Origin: CAVVAL01 sp963740215
Lineage (GTDB): Bacteria; Actinomycetota; Actinomycetes; Mycobacteriales; Cryptosporangiaceae
DNA length: 64,000 nt
Assembly (NCBI GenBank): GCA_963740215.1
Contig: CAVUDJ010000019.1
Span: 1,178,001-1,242,000 of the forward strand
Reading direction: 5' to 3'
The position numbers and the translations under genes were made by a program. Numbering within the stretch: the stretch's first letter is position 1; the number at the start of each line of letters is the position of its first letter. Below are positions 27,173 to 36,053 of this stretch, piece after piece. The notes under the pieces are model-generated. The model was not told the origin of the DNA. It made no database searches and saw nothing but the letters and a program-made list of their open reading frames with translations.

Positions 27173-27198
27173 GTTACCGCGGTAACCCTTCCGGTTAC
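27173..27198. promoter_or_regulatory. Palindromic operator cluster GTTACCGCGGTAAC plus third half-site
   Basis: GTTACCGCGGTAAC (27173-27186) is a perfect 14-bp palindrome. Its right half GTAACC also forms an inverted repeat with GGTTAC at 27193-27198, giving three half-sites in 26 bp. The cluster lies in the divergent gap between the hydrolase and the TPR protein, 100 bp and 57 bp from their starts. Confidence 0.6.
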
Positions 27199-27254
27199 GT
27201 TCGGTGGCCGGGTGGCCCCGGCTCCGTTCGGCCACGGACAGAGGAAGGCGTGCG

Positions 27255-29324
27255 ATGAGCGATGGCGCTGGTCTCGGCCTCGTCGAGCGCGCACATTCCG
27301 CGGCCGCCGGGGGCGGCTGGCAGCAGGCATTCGACCTGCTCATGGAGGCGGATGCGGACGGCCTCCTGGCCCCCGCCGATCTACCGGTGCTTGGCGAGGT
27401 CGCCTACGCGGCCGGCCATCTCGACGTGGCCATCGAGGCGTGGGAGCGCGCCCACGCCGCGTGCATGCAGGCCGGCGACCCGGTTGCGGCCGCAGGAGCA
27501 GCCGTTCGCGTCGCGATGCACCTGCTCTTCGACACTGCCCTGATGGCACCGGTGCGCGGCTGGTTGGCGCGAGCGGAGCGGCTTCTCGAAGGTCGGGATG
27601 AGACGCCGGCGCACGCGTGGTACGCGGTCGTCCGCGCCTACGAGCGGATGCTGACCGGCGACCTGTCCGGCGCTCGGCGATGGGCGCGGCAAGCGATCGA
27701 GGTGGGTTCGACGTGTGACCCCGCGGCGTCCGCCATCGGACGGGTAGCAGAAGCTCGGCTGCTCATCCTGGACGGCGACGTCCAGCAAGGTATGGCGCTA
27801 CTCGACCAAGCCGGGGTGGCGACCGTCTCCGGGGACCTCGATCCGCTCTCGACGGGGATCGTCTACTGCGAGCTCGTGTGCGCCCTCCAGGGCCTCGCCC
27901 AGTACGACGTGGCCGAGGAGTGGACCGAGGCGATGGAGCGGTGGTGCGAGACGAACGCCATCGGCAGCCTCCGCGGGCGTTGCCGGGTCCACCGCGCCGA
28001 GATCCTCAGGCTGCGCGGCTCGTGCAACGAGGCCGAGAGTCAGGCGCTCATGGCCTGCGAGGAACTACGCCCCCACTTGCGACGCGAGCTCGGGTGGCCG
28101 CTGAACGAGCTCGGACGGATCCGCCTCCACAAGGGAGACCTCGCCGGCGCGGAGGAAGCCTTTCTGGCCGCTCATCGCGCCGGGTGGGATCCCCAGCCGG
28201 GTCTCGCGCTGGTGCGTCTGGCCCAAGGAGACGCGGCCACCGCCGCTGCCTCCATCCGTGACGCCCTCGATCGCCCTTTGCGGGTGCCGTCAAAGGAGCG
28301 ACCACCCAACACCGACCTGCAGCGCGCGCCCCTGCTCGAGGCGCAGGTCGAGATCGAGATCGCGGCCGGCGACATCGGCCGGGCTCGATCGGCCGCCGAC
28401 GAGCTGGAGCTCGTGGCCGCCCGATTCGAGAGCAAGGCTTTGGTTGCCGGCGCAGCCCTCGCTCGCGGACGGGTGCAGCTCGCCGACGGCGATGCGGCGG
28501 GGGCGGAACAGTCCTTGTCCGAATCGGTGCGGCTCTGGAACGAGGTCGGCGCCCCGTACGAGGCGGCGCTCGCACGCGTGAACCTCGCCGAGGCCCATGC
28601 CGCCAGCGGCAGCGAGCACCGAGCTGTCCTGGAGCGCCAGGCGGCCCGCACAATCCTCGAAGGGATCCAAGCCGCGCCGTCGATGGCCCCGCCGGCACAC
28701 GTCGAGCACCACGCGGCAGTCGACGAGCAACCGGTCGCGAACGTCAACGTCTTTCGTCGCGAGGGCGACTACTGGTCGGTGATCTTCGACGGGCAGACCG
28801 TCCACGTGCGCGACCTCAAGGGCATGCGATACCTCGCGCGGCTCCTCGCCGATCCGGGCCGCGAGTACCACGTGCTGGATCTCGTCGCCGCCGAGACCGG
28901 CCGCGGTGCGCGGGTCGACAGCGGCCAGGCGGCCAACCTGCCGCGCTCGGCACTCGGCGACGCGGGCGAGATCCTCGACGCGCGAGCCAGGGACGCCTAC
29001 CGCCGACGCCTCGCCGAGATCGATGACGACATCGAGCATGCGCGCGCCACCGGGGACGCCGAGCGGGCCGCGCAGGCCGACACCGAACGCGGCTTCCTCG
29101 TTCGAGAGCTGGCGCGCGCGTTCGGCTTGAGTGGTCGTGGCCGACGCGCCGCCTCCGCGTCCGAGCGCGCTCGAGCGGGCGTGACTCGCGCGGTCCGCCA
29201 GGCGATAGCCCGGATCGGTGAGCACCATCCCCAGCTCGGCGAGCACCTCACCCGCACGATCCGCACCGGTACGTATTGCGCCTACTTTCCCGACCCTCGC
29301 GCACCCGCCGGGTGGGGGTTCTGA
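27255..29324 (+). CDS. Large TPR-repeat protein with C-terminal winged-helix-like region
   Basis: A 689-residue soluble protein. Residues about 20-480 are repeated helix pairs of the TPR type (for example LPVLGEVAYAAGHLDVAIEA, LARVNLAEAHAASGSEHRAV) like the sensor part of LuxR/MalT regulators. From about 505 a second region begins, NVNVFRREGDYWSVIFDGQT and VHVRDLKGMRYLARLLADPG, known from actinobacterial TPR regulators, followed by a basic coiled region and VTRAVRQAIARIGEHHPQLG with GTYCAYFPDP at the end. There is no NACHT/AAA module. GAGGAAGG before ATG 27255 fixes the start. Role unknown; control of the divergent hydrolase is plausible. Confidence 0.75.
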   Translation: MSDGAGLGLVERAHSAAAGGGWQQAFDLLMEADADGLLAPADLPVLGEVAYAAGHLDVAIEAWERAHAACMQAGDPVAAAGAAVRVAMHLLFDTALMAPVRGWLARAERLLEGRDETPAHAWYAVVRAYERMLTGDLSGARRWARQAIEVGSTCDPAASAIGRVAEARLLILDGDVQQGMALLDQAGVATVSGDLDPLSTGIVYCELVCALQGLAQYDVAEEWTEAMERWCETNAIGSLRGRCRVHRAEILRLRGSCNEAESQALMACEELRPHLRRELGWPLNELGRIRLHKGDLAGAEEAFLAAHRAGWDPQPGLALVRLAQGDAATAAASIRDALDRPLRVPSKERPPNTDLQRAPLLEAQVEIEIAAGDIGRARSAADELELVAARFESKALVAGAALARGRVQLADGDAAGAEQSLSESVRLWNEVGAPYEAALARVNLAEAHAASGSEHRAVLERQAARTILEGIQAAPSMAPPAHVEHHAAVDEQPVANVNVFRREGDYWSVIFDGQTVHVRDLKGMRYLARLLADPGREYHVLDLVAAETGRGARVDSGQAANLPRSALGDAGEILDARARDAYRRRLAEIDDDIEHARATGDAERAAQADTERGFLVRELARAFGLSGRGRRAASASERARAGVTRAVRQAIARIGEHHPQLGEHLTRTIRTGTYCAYFPDPRAPAGWGF

Positions 29325-29331
29325 CATCGCG

Positions 29332-29964
29332 TCAGCGCGACGAGGCGGACGCCAGCGGCAGCGGAGTCGGCTGACCGCTCCACGTGCCGGTCAGTGTGGG
29401 CCTGGTCAGCTCGTTGCCGCCATCGAGTCGGCGGACGACGGCCAGTTCGACGGAGTCCGTCACGATGAGCGTGGGGTCCTCCTCCACGACGCGACGAAGA
29501 GAGCCGGCGGCAGGGACCTCGCCATCCTGAGCGCCGCTGCCGGTGACAGTCATGGCGGGCTCGCGGCGTTCGAGCCGGCCGTCAACCTCGAAGAATTCCT
29601 CCGCCTGGCCGGTGACGGCGAAGATGGCGCTCGCCAGCGCTGCGGCGTAGACGGGGTCCCCGCACGCGTCGTACACCCAGCGCCGGCCGAGCACCGAGTG
29701 GTGGGTGGTGCCGACCAGCCAACGGTCACCGCCGTCCAGCGGCGCACCACGGTACGTGAGCGGAACCTGATGAATCGGCCCGTTACCAGCTCTGACGAGC
29801 AGAGTCTCGATCCCGACCGCACCGGCAGGATCATCGAAGCGGTAGGCCGCCACGCGCAGGAGGTCAGCGGCGGCCTGTTCCTGGTACCAATCGCGGCCGG
29901 GCAGCCACGCAGCCAGGAGCTCGAGCTTCGTGGGGTGCAGTTCCGCTTGGTGCAGCAACGCCAT
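29332..29964 (-). CDS. CG0192-like protein with maltokinase N-terminal cap domain
   Basis: A 210-residue protein beginning MALLHQAELHPTKLELLAAW, LPGRDWYQEQAAADLLRVAA and YRFDDPAGAVGIETLLV, which is the beginning of the maltokinase N-terminal cap (Mak_N_cap/CG0192) family. Later blocks are PLTYRGAPLDGGDRWLVGTT, HHSVLGRRWVYDACGDPVYA. The kinase domain is absent, so no catalytic activity is expected. No ribosome site is visible; it may be translated from a leaderless transcript. Role unknown. Confidence 0.75.
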   Translation of the reverse strand: MALLHQAELHPTKLELLAAWLPGRDWYQEQAAADLLRVAAYRFDDPAGAVGIETLLVRAGNGPIHQVPLTYRGAPLDGGDRWLVGTTHHSVLGRRWVYDACGDPVYAAALASAIFAVTGQAEEFFEVDGRLERREPAMTVTGSGAQDGEVPAAGSLRRVVEEDPTLIVTDSVELAVVRRLDGGNELTRPTLTGTWSGQPTPLPLASASSR

Positions 29965-30001
29965 GCGCCGAAGCGTAGAGGCACCTTGGTGCTGACTGCT
30001 G

Positions 30002-30763
30002 TCAGGCCGCGCCTGTGTCGAGGTGTTTGAGCTCGTCCAGGACCCGCTCGGCCGTGGGGGCGGTCATTTCGTCGACGATCTGGCCGTCGCTGAGGAACAG
30101 GACGCGGTCGGCGTAAGCGGCGGCGATGGGCTCGTGGGTCACCATCACGATTGTCTGGCCGTGGTCGCGGACCGCGTCGCGCAGCGCGTCGAGGATGCCG
30201 GCGGTGGCGCGGGAGTCCAGGTTGCCTGTTGGTTCGTCCGCGAAGATCACTGCCGGTCTGGTGATCATCGCCCGCGCGCACGAGACCCGCTGCTGCTCGC
30301 CACCGGACAGCGCCGGTGGGCGGTGGCGCAGCCGGTGCTCCAGCCCTACCGCCTGCACCACAGTCTGCTGCCACTCCGGATCGGGCTTGCGGCCCGCGAT
30401 CGCCAGCGGTAGCAGCATGTTCTCCTCGGCCGTGAGCGTCGGCAGCAGGTTGAACGTCTGGAAGATGAACCCGATCTTCTCGCGGCGCAGTTTGGTCAGG
30501 CCCCAGTCGGAGAGTCCGTTGACCCTGGTGCCGCCGATCCACGCGTCGCCGCGGCTCACCGTGTCCAAGCCGGCGAGACAGTGCATCAGGGTGGACTTGC
30601 CCGAACCAGATGGGCCCATGATGGCGGTGAACTGGCCGGCGGCAATATCGACGGACAGGTCACGCAGGGCAACGACCTGCGCCTCACCACTTCCGTAGAT
30701 CTTCCACAACCCGACAGCCCGAGCCGCCGCCGCCTCCGGTGCTGCATCCTTCGCGGTGCTCAC
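30002..30763 (-). CDS. MacB/LolD-type ABC transporter ATP-binding protein
   Basis: A 253-residue ATPase of the MacB/LolD family. Motifs: Walker A GPSGSGKST, FIFQTFNLLPTLTAEENMLL (Q-loop with the family's conserved LLPTLT), signature LSGGEQQR, Walker B AVIFADEPTGNLDS and the H-loop VTHEP. The family normally pairs with an FtsX-type permease, but none is present on either side. GTG 30763 is chosen because homologues begin just before the VGLWKIYGSGEAQVVAL text. Confidence 0.9.
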   Translation of the reverse strand: MSTAKDAAPEAAAARAVGLWKIYGSGEAQVVALRDLSVDIAAGQFTAIMGPSGSGKSTLMHCLAGLDTVSRGDAWIGGTRVNGLSDWGLTKLRREKIGFIFQTFNLLPTLTAEENMLLPLAIAGRKPDPEWQQTVVQAVGLEHRLRHRPPALSGGEQQRVSCARAMITRPAVIFADEPTGNLDSRATAGILDALRDAVRDHGQTIVMVTHEPIAAAYADRVLFLSDGQIVDEMTAPTAERVLDELKHLDTGAA

Positions 30764-30785
30764 GTCAGGCCTCCGCTCGCCCTGA

Positions 30786-31610
30786 TCACCAGGTCGCGAC
30801 CGCGCGACACGGTCCTCCGGAGCCTTCCTCCCACGGCACGACGCCCATGTACACCGTCGCCCCACGCCGGGGGATCCGAGCCAGATTCGCCACGTTCTCA
30901 AGCCCGTACCGGTCGGCTCCGAGCAGGCGGTGGTGCACGTCGAAGGTCGTCGACGGGCCATGGTCGAGACTGAGCGTGTCAACGCCGATAGAGGTGATCG
31001 CACGGCGCTCGATCAGCCAATCGACAGCGTCGACGTGAAACCCCGGGAAGTGGTAGACCCCGGCGTCGTCCTGCCCCCGATAGGCCCTCTCCCCCAACGG
31101 CAGGCGGCTCTCCCACCCGGAGTACATGAAGACGGCCGCGCCACGCGGGATCCGCCCGTGCCGGTGCTCGAAGCGCAGGAGGTCCTCGGTGGTGACCTGC
31201 GCGTCGGGGTTGCCGGCGACGCGGCGGGAGATGTCGATGACGACAGCGGGCAGGATCAGCTCGGCGGGCGTGATCTGCGGCGTGAGTCGCCCGCCAGTCA
31301 CGAAGTGGCCAGGCACGTCCATGTGAGTGCCAGAGTGCTCGGCAAACGTCCACCGCTGCGCGTAGAAGCCGTTCGCCGGGATGGTCACCAGCGTCTCGCG
31401 GGTCGGGTTGCCGAGTGAGTACACCGGAAAGCCGGCGGTGAAGGTGTGGGTGAGGTCACGAACCCGGCGTCGCGACCGCGCCTCGGCCGCGCTCGGCAGG
31501 ACGACGGCCATCGCGGCCGCTGCACCGCCCGCAAGGACCGCCCGCCGACCGAGGCGCGGCGCCGCTTGTGCGTGGTCATGGACGGCTGCGGCTGTCTCTG
31601 CAAGACACAT
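30786..31610 (-). CDS. Exported cyclase family protein (kynurenine formamidase-like metal hydrolase)
   Basis: A 274-residue protein with a twin-arginine-like signal (LGRRAVLAGGAAAAMAVVL) and the cyclase fold. HSGTHMDVPGHF is the conserved HxGTHxDxPxH metal site (about residue 105), followed by VDAVDWLIERRAITSIGVDT and SLDHG. These enzymes hydrolyse cyclic amides or lactones such as N-formylkynurenine with a Mn or Zn ion. ATG 31610 has GGGAGG 5 bp upstream. The 230 bp behind its start contain no gene. Confidence 0.85.
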   Translation of the reverse strand: MCLAETAAAVHDHAQAAPRLGRRAVLAGGAAAAMAVVLPSAAEARSRRRVRDLTHTFTAGFPVYSLGNPTRETLVTIPANGFYAQRWTFAEHSGTHMDVPGHFVTGGRLTPQITPAELILPAVVIDISRRVAGNPDAQVTTEDLLRFEHRHGRIPRGAAVFMYSGWESRLPLGERAYRGQDDAGVYHFPGFHVDAVDWLIERRAITSIGVDTLSLDHGPSTTFDVHHRLLGADRYGLENVANLARIPRRGATVYMGVVPWEEGSGGPCRAVATW

Positions 31611-31843
31611 GACGCCTCCCGGCTCACTCTGGCGCCGACGGCCGGCAACGAGTCGAGGTGGCGATGCGCCGTCAACGCCGTACGGAACGGACGATGGGCT
31701 GGCCCAATACCCTCTCGGATCGTCTACCCGACCCGCAGCTCGGTCAACACGAGAGGGACTGGACTGGTGCTCATGTCCTGGCGCGGTATGCGCCCCAGAC
31801 GGCCATGACCTCGTACATCCGGCGCCCGTAGAGATTGGAGATC

Positions 31844-32320
31844 TCACAGGGTCCGCGGACCGCCCTCAACCCCGAAGAACCACGCACGTGCAGGAGGCGG
31901 CGACGGCAGATCGCCACGAACCATGCTGACGATGGCATCGGCGAGGTCGGCGATCGCCGTGGTGTCTACCGAGTCGGCGCCGCGGAGGAAGACGGGTTCG
32001 CCGTCCAGGACGTAGAGCTCAGCGGCTTCAGCTGCGGTAATCCTGCGGCGCTGCCGCAAGAGCTGGCCTGCATCAGCAATCAGTGAGAGGACGTATTGCC
32101 GCTGCGCCTCATCCCACTCGCCGTCGAGAGGGAAAGCGACGTTTGCCCCAAGCAGGACATGCATCCGGAGCGTGTCCAGCACGTTGTCTTGCCAGGGCGC
32201 CCGCTCGTTCGGTGGAACCGATTCGGCGACGTGGATCGACTCGAGGAGCAGGATCGAGAAGCTGACGTCGTAAGCCCAGAACCAACGGTCACCGAAGCTG
32301 ATCGACACCGTCTTACTCAC
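31844..32320 (-). CDS. Conserved hypothetical protein, last gene of the thioesterase operon
   Basis: A 158-residue soluble acidic protein (SFGDRWFWAYDVSFSILLLE, LDGEWDEAQRQYVLSLIADA) without recognisable domain. GTG 32320 has AGGAGGG upstream and lies 4 bp behind the GNAT gene stop, so it belongs to the same transcript. The pattern looks like a real globular protein (Trp, Tyr, Phe content unlike shadow frames). Function unknown. Confidence 0.6.
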   Translation of the reverse strand: MSKTVSISFGDRWFWAYDVSFSILLLESIHVAESVPPNERAPWQDNVLDTLRMHVLLGANVAFPLDGEWDEAQRQYVLSLIADAGQLLRQRRRITAAEAAELYVLDGEPVFLRGADSVDTTAIADLADAIVSMVRGDLPSPPPARAWFFGVEGGPRTL

Positions 32321-32324
32321 CTGC

Positions 32325-32830
32325 TCATCCCTCCTGACGAGCATCTCCACTGTTGCCACCGTTGGGCTTGAGATCCAGGCTCATGCGGATGACGGATGGG
32401 TAGTCGGGCAGGCCGCCGTGGTCAGTGAAGCCGACGGCGTTGTAGGTGCGGCGCGCGGGGTGGTTCTCCGCGAAGACCAGCAGGTCGACGGTGTTCAGCC
32501 CGATGCGGCGCGCCTCGTCGAGTGCCAACGTCACGAGGTGTGCGCCGAGCCGCTTGCCGCGCTCGTCTGGTGCGATGACCACCCGGTCCAGCCGGCCGCA
32601 TCCGCAGAGAACTCGACGAGTTCGATGTATCCGACCAGGCGCTGCGGATCTGACGGGCGGCAAGCCGCCCAGGAGTGGACTGCGAGGTCGGCACGGTGCA
32701 CCGCCATCGCCGTCCGGTCCAGTGGCCAGTCGAGGCCGGGGCCCGCCCAGTCGCGGACAGCCGCGGCATCCGGGAACCAGTTGATAAGGATCTCGATGTC
32801 GGCGGCGTCGGCTGTGCGCAATTGCAGCAC
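32325..32830 (-). pseudogene. GNAT acetyltransferase copy 1, frameshifted
   Basis: This gene is about 95% identical in DNA to the intact GNAT gene at 49088-49567 (I counted about 22 substitutions over 470 bp), so the damage can be located exactly: one G is missing in the run at about 32596. Before it the protein reads VLQLRTADAADIEILINWFP and DPQRLVGYIELVEFSADA; after it, in the next frame, DRVVIAPDERGKRLGAHLVT (acetyl-CoA motif) and YNAVGFTDHGGLPDYPSVIR. GTG 32830 is the probable start. It sits inside the thioesterase operon. Confidence 0.85.
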
Positions 32831-32880
32831 CCGACGATCGTCGCACGCTTCGCCATCGGCCGCGGCGGGTCGCCGGCAAA

Positions 32881-33273
32881 TCACGGCCGCCGCGACCGCC
32901 GGCGAGGGATCTCCTGGGCGAGTTCGACCACGAAACCATCAGGGTCCGCGAGGTGGACGGTGCGATGGCCCCAGGGCCGGTCGGTCGGGCCGCTGAGAAT
33001 CGCCGCCCCGCGCGTCGCCAGCTCGGCCGCCCGGGCATCGACGTCCTCGACGACGAAGACCACCTCGGCGGCGGGGCCGGGCGTCACCGGCCGCCCCGTC
33101 AACCACTCGGCGCGCCGCCTCTCGTACAGCGCGAGCCGGGTGCTGCCGGTGGCGAACTCGGCGTACCCGGCATCGGTGAACTTGAACGGCAAACCGAGGA
33201 CGTCGCGGTAGAAGCCGATCGAGGCGTCCAGGTCGGAGACGTAGAGGATCACGTACGCCAGCTCGCTCCCCAC
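32881..33273 (-). CDS. VOC family (glyoxalase-like) protein
   Basis: A 130-residue vicinal-oxygen-chelate protein: AYVILYVSDLDASIGFYRDV (first metal-binding strand region), EVVFVVEDVDARAAELATRG and RTVHLADPDGFVVELAQEIP (second half with Glu ligand). The length fits a single two-module subunit that works as a dimer. It lies 2 bp behind the dehydrogenase and probably starts at GTG 33273. Substrate unknown; members include lyases, dioxygenases and antibiotic-binding proteins. Confidence 0.88.
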   Translation of the reverse strand: MGSELAYVILYVSDLDASIGFYRDVLGLPFKFTDAGYAEFATGSTRLALYERRRAEWLTGRPVTPGPAAEVVFVVEDVDARAAELATRGAAILSGPTDRPWGHRTVHLADPDGFVVELAQEIPRRRSRRP

Positions 33274-33275
33274 GT

Positions 33276-34550
33276 TCAGCTCCAGAGCGACAGGGAACGA
33301 CGGAGGATGCGAGCGATGTCCTCTTCGGACGCTTCCCTCGGCGCGGTCGCCAGCAGGCGTTGCTGCTTGAGCGTGCCGGCGACCAGCGTGTCGATGTCAC
33401 CCGCGTCGTAGCCCACGGCGCCGACGCCGTTGGGGATCCCGATGTCGCGCATGAGCGCAATGAGTGCGGCGGGCAGCCGCTCGGCCGGCTCGTCCGGCAC
33501 CGGCCCGGAGGGGGCGAGCAGTTCGGCCACCCGCAGATGGCGCTCGGGAGCCGCCGGGAAGGTGAACCGGAACGCCTCGGGCGCGGTGAGCGAGACCGCC
33601 ATGCCATGCGGCACCAGCGGCTCGCCGGCGGGATACCCGTCCGGCTGGAAGGCGCGGACTCCGCCAGCGATGGGGTAGGCGGCTGCATGCGGTAGGTGAA
33701 CTCCGGCGTTGCCGAAGCCCATCCCGGCGAACGTCGCCGCCATCGCCATATCGGTGCGGGCGCCCACGTCCGAGCCGTCCGCGACGGCAGTGCGGAAGGA
33801 TCGGGCCAGCAGCGCCAGTGCCCGCTCCGACCACAGGTCGGCTACCGGGTTTGCGCCGCAGTACGGCACTCGCTGTTCCGGCGTCTTGCGCGCGAACGCC
33901 GTATAGGGCTTGGCCGTGAAACTCTCCAGCGCGTGGCAGAGGATGTCCATACCGCACGCGGCGGTCACCCCCCGTGGCTGGGTGAGGGTGAGCAGCGGAT
34001 CGACGACCGCGAGGGTGGGGCGCAGCCCGGCGTGGCTGATCCCGGTCTTCACCTTGAGGTCAAGCACGTCCAGCACGCAGATCGTGGTGCTCTCCGAACC
34101 GGTGCCGGTGGTGGTCGGCACCGCGACCAGCGGCTTGAGCGGCTGTGACGGCGCCCGGCCAGCGCCGACCGGAGGGTTGACGTATTCCATCAGGTCGCCG
34201 GGGTTGGTCGTGAGCAGGTTGACCGCCTTCGCGGTGTCGATGCTCGACCCGCCGCCGACCGCGACGAAGGCGTCCCACGGCCCGGACGAACGGGCCGCCT
34301 CCACCGCGTGGCGCAGCGAGGCGTCGGTCGGCTCCACATGCGACTCGGCGAAGATCAGCGCCTCGATCCCGTACGCCTTCATCGCGTCGGCGATCCGCTG
34401 CGGAGAACCAGTGGCGGCCACCCCCGCGTCGGTGACCACGAGGGCCCGCCGCACGCCGTACCGGCTGAGGTCGTGGCCGATCTCATCGGAGGCGCCCGGC
34501 CCGAACTTCAGCTCGGGCGCGGCGTAGGTGAAGACGGTCTCCGCGGTCAT
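33276..34550 (-). CDS. Hydroxyacid-oxoacid transhydrogenase-like iron-containing alcohol dehydrogenase
   Basis: A 424-residue group III alcohol dehydrogenase. VAVGGGSSIDTAKAVNLLTT and AVPTTTGTGSEST are the NAD-binding and signature motifs; CGMDILCHALESFTAKPYTA carries metal ligands. The C-terminal IPNGVGAVGYDAGDIDTLVA and KQQRLLATAPREASEEDIAR match hydroxyacid-oxoacid transhydrogenases (ADHFE1 type), which exchange hydride between 4-hydroxybutyrate and 2-oxoglutarate without free cofactor. ATG 34550 overlaps the thioesterase stop. Confidence 0.87.
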   Translation of the reverse strand: MTAETVFTYAAPELKFGPGASDEIGHDLSRYGVRRALVVTDAGVAATGSPQRIADAMKAYGIEALIFAESHVEPTDASLRHAVEAARSSGPWDAFVAVGGGSSIDTAKAVNLLTTNPGDLMEYVNPPVGAGRAPSQPLKPLVAVPTTTGTGSESTTICVLDVLDLKVKTGISHAGLRPTLAVVDPLLTLTQPRGVTAACGMDILCHALESFTAKPYTAFARKTPEQRVPYCGANPVADLWSERALALLARSFRTAVADGSDVGARTDMAMAATFAGMGFGNAGVHLPHAAAYPIAGGVRAFQPDGYPAGEPLVPHGMAVSLTAPEAFRFTFPAAPERHLRVAELLAPSGPVPDEPAERLPAALIALMRDIGIPNGVGAVGYDAGDIDTLVAGTLKQQRLLATAPREASEEDIARILRRSLSLWS

Positions 34551-35020
34551 CGCGCTCCCCCACCCGGCTCCTCGGGGCACTTCTCCAGCAACCGCAGCGC
34601 GCCCCGGATCTCCTCCGGTACGGTCACCGGCCGGCGCGTGGCGGCGTCGACGTAGACGTGCACGAACCGCCCCACGGCTGCCGGCTCCTCGCCGTGTTCC
34701 GGGAAGAGCGCCAACTGGTAGACGACGCTCTTGTTGCCGAGCCGCTCCAGCCTGATCCCGGCGGTCACCACCTCCGGGAAGCGGAGCTCGGAGAAGTACC
34801 GGCAGGAGGTCTCCACGACCACGCCAATCGCGGGCAGCCGCCGGATGTCGGTTCCGCTGGCCTCGATCAGCCAACCGTTCACCGCGGTGTCGAACATCAG
34901 GTAGTGGACGACGTTGTTCACGTGCCCGTAGACGTCGTCGTCCGACCACCGGGTGGGCAGCGCCCGCAGCACCGGGAAGTCGTCCCGGCGCAGGCCTCGC
35001 GAGTCGCCGTCCGCCTCCAC
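34547..35020 (-). CDS. Acyl-CoA thioesterase, 4HBT hotdog fold
   Basis: A 157-residue hotdog thioesterase of the 4-hydroxybenzoyl-CoA thioesterase type: RWSDDDVYGHVNNVVHYLMF carries the conserved Asp and HVNN motif, followed by VVVETSCRYFSELRFPEVVT. It hydrolyses an acyl-CoA or acyl-carrier thioester. It is the first gene of a minus-strand operon with the transhydrogenase, VOC protein, GNAT copy 1 and the hypothetical at 31844, suggesting breakdown of a hydroxyacyl compound. The start is probably GTG 35020. Confidence 0.88.
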   Translation of the reverse strand: MEADGDSRGLRRDDFPVLRALPTRWSDDDVYGHVNNVVHYLMFDTAVNGWLIEASGTDIRRLPAIGVVVETSCRYFSELRFPEVVTAGIRLERLGNKSVVYQLALFPEHGEEPAAVGRFVHVYVDAATRRPVTVPEEIRGALRLLEKCPEEPGGGAR

Positions 35021-35076
35021 TCCCGCAGCCTGCCACAGCCCTTGCCATCCCCGCCCGACCGAGGGACCGTGCAGGC

Positions 35077-35499
35077 ATGGAGATCTGGACGATCGAGGTG
35101 CTCGACGGCGAGTTCTCCGCGTCCTGGTGGGCGGAGTCGCACCGCGAGGCCCTGATCGAGGCCGCGCTCACCAACCGCGCCCACGGGTGGCACTGGGTGT
35201 CACTCGACTGGGGTGTGGTGCTCGAGGTCGAGTTCCCGGATGAGGTCGACTGGCTGCGATTCCGGTCTACGCCAGCGGTCCAGGCCGCCCTCGACGGCGC
35301 GCCGGATCCGGTGCACGGCGTGCACACCTACCGCGGGTCCGGCGGCAGCAGTGGAGTCGGAGAACCGCGCCGCCCCCGGCCGCGCGCGGGGGCTGGCGCC
35401 GCCGCGCTGCCGCAGCCGCCGCCGGAGCTCTACGCCTCCGCGCAGGCCTGGCTCGAACCGGCGCCGGGCGTGAGGACCGAGCCGACGTCCCTGGTCTGA
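35077..35499 (+). CDS. Conserved hypothetical protein with Pro/Ala-rich tail
   Basis: A 140-residue protein: a compact N-terminal part (MEIWTIEVLDGEFSASWWAE, SHREALIEAALTNRAHGWHW, VSLDWGVVLEVEFPDEVDWL) and a disordered Gly/Pro/Arg-rich tail from about residue 85. I do not know a function. It is divergent from the thioesterase (56-bp gap) and its last 70 bp overlap the end of the convergent GNAT gene. Confidence 0.6.
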   Translation: MEIWTIEVLDGEFSASWWAESHREALIEAALTNRAHGWHWVSLDWGVVLEVEFPDEVDWLRFRSTPAVQAALDGAPDPVHGVHTYRGSGGSSGVGEPRRPRPRAGAGAAALPQPPPELYASAQAWLEPAPGVRTEPTSLV

Positions 35500-36038
35500 G
35501 CAGTCCCGTCCGGTTCGCCGCGCTGCGCTCCCGCAAGGTCCAAATCGAATCGTTGCTCGACGACGTCGAGACCCCACTGCCGGACCGGCCGGCTCGCCGT
35601 GAGGGTGAAGCCGACCTGCCGGTAGAGGTGGTGCGCTGGTGCGAGGCCTGCGATGGTCCACAGGAACACTGCACGGAACCCGCGCGACCGGGTGTAGCCG
35701 AGGGCGGTGTCGAGCAGCCGGCGGCCCAGGCCCCGGCCCCGCTGGGAGGGATCGACGAGGAACCACCGCAGCTGCGCCGCGGCGTCAGTGGCCTTGGTGA
35801 TGCCGATCGACCCCACCAGCCGGCCGTCGGCCTCGGCCACCCACAGCCTGCCGGCCTCGTCGCTTGCTCTGGCGGTCACCAGGTCGGCCAGGCCGCCTGC
35901 GATGTAGGCCTCGGCCGTCTGGTCCATCCCCTGCTCGCGGCCGTAGAGCACGCCGTGCATGGCCGCGACCCCGCCCAGATCACCTGGCTGGTCGCCGGCG
36001 CGGATGACGGCCTGGCTGTCAGGGCTCAGATTCGCCAT
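35430..36038 (-). CDS. GNAT family N-acetyltransferase
   Basis: A GNAT protein of about 202 residues; the acetyl-CoA-binding motif is FLVDPSQRGRGLGRRLLDTA and the following strand-helix is YTRSRGFRAVFLWTIAGLAP, with HHLYRQVGFTLT closing the fold. This MarR-associated GNAT subgroup acts on unknown small amines. GGAGG is 8 bp before ATG 36038, better than GTG 36044. The last 25 residues are disordered and overlap the neighbour's end. Confidence 0.87.
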   Translation of the reverse strand: MANLSPDSQAVIRAGDQPGDLGGVAAMHGVLYGREQGMDQTAEAYIAGGLADLVTARASDEAGRLWVAEADGRLVGSIGITKATDAAAQLRWFLVDPSQRGRGLGRRLLDTALGYTRSRGFRAVFLWTIAGLAPAHHLYRQVGFTLTASRPVRQWGLDVVEQRFDLDLAGAQRGEPDGTAQTRDVGSVLTPGAGSSQACAEA

Positions 36039-36053
36039 CTCCACTTCCTCCGA

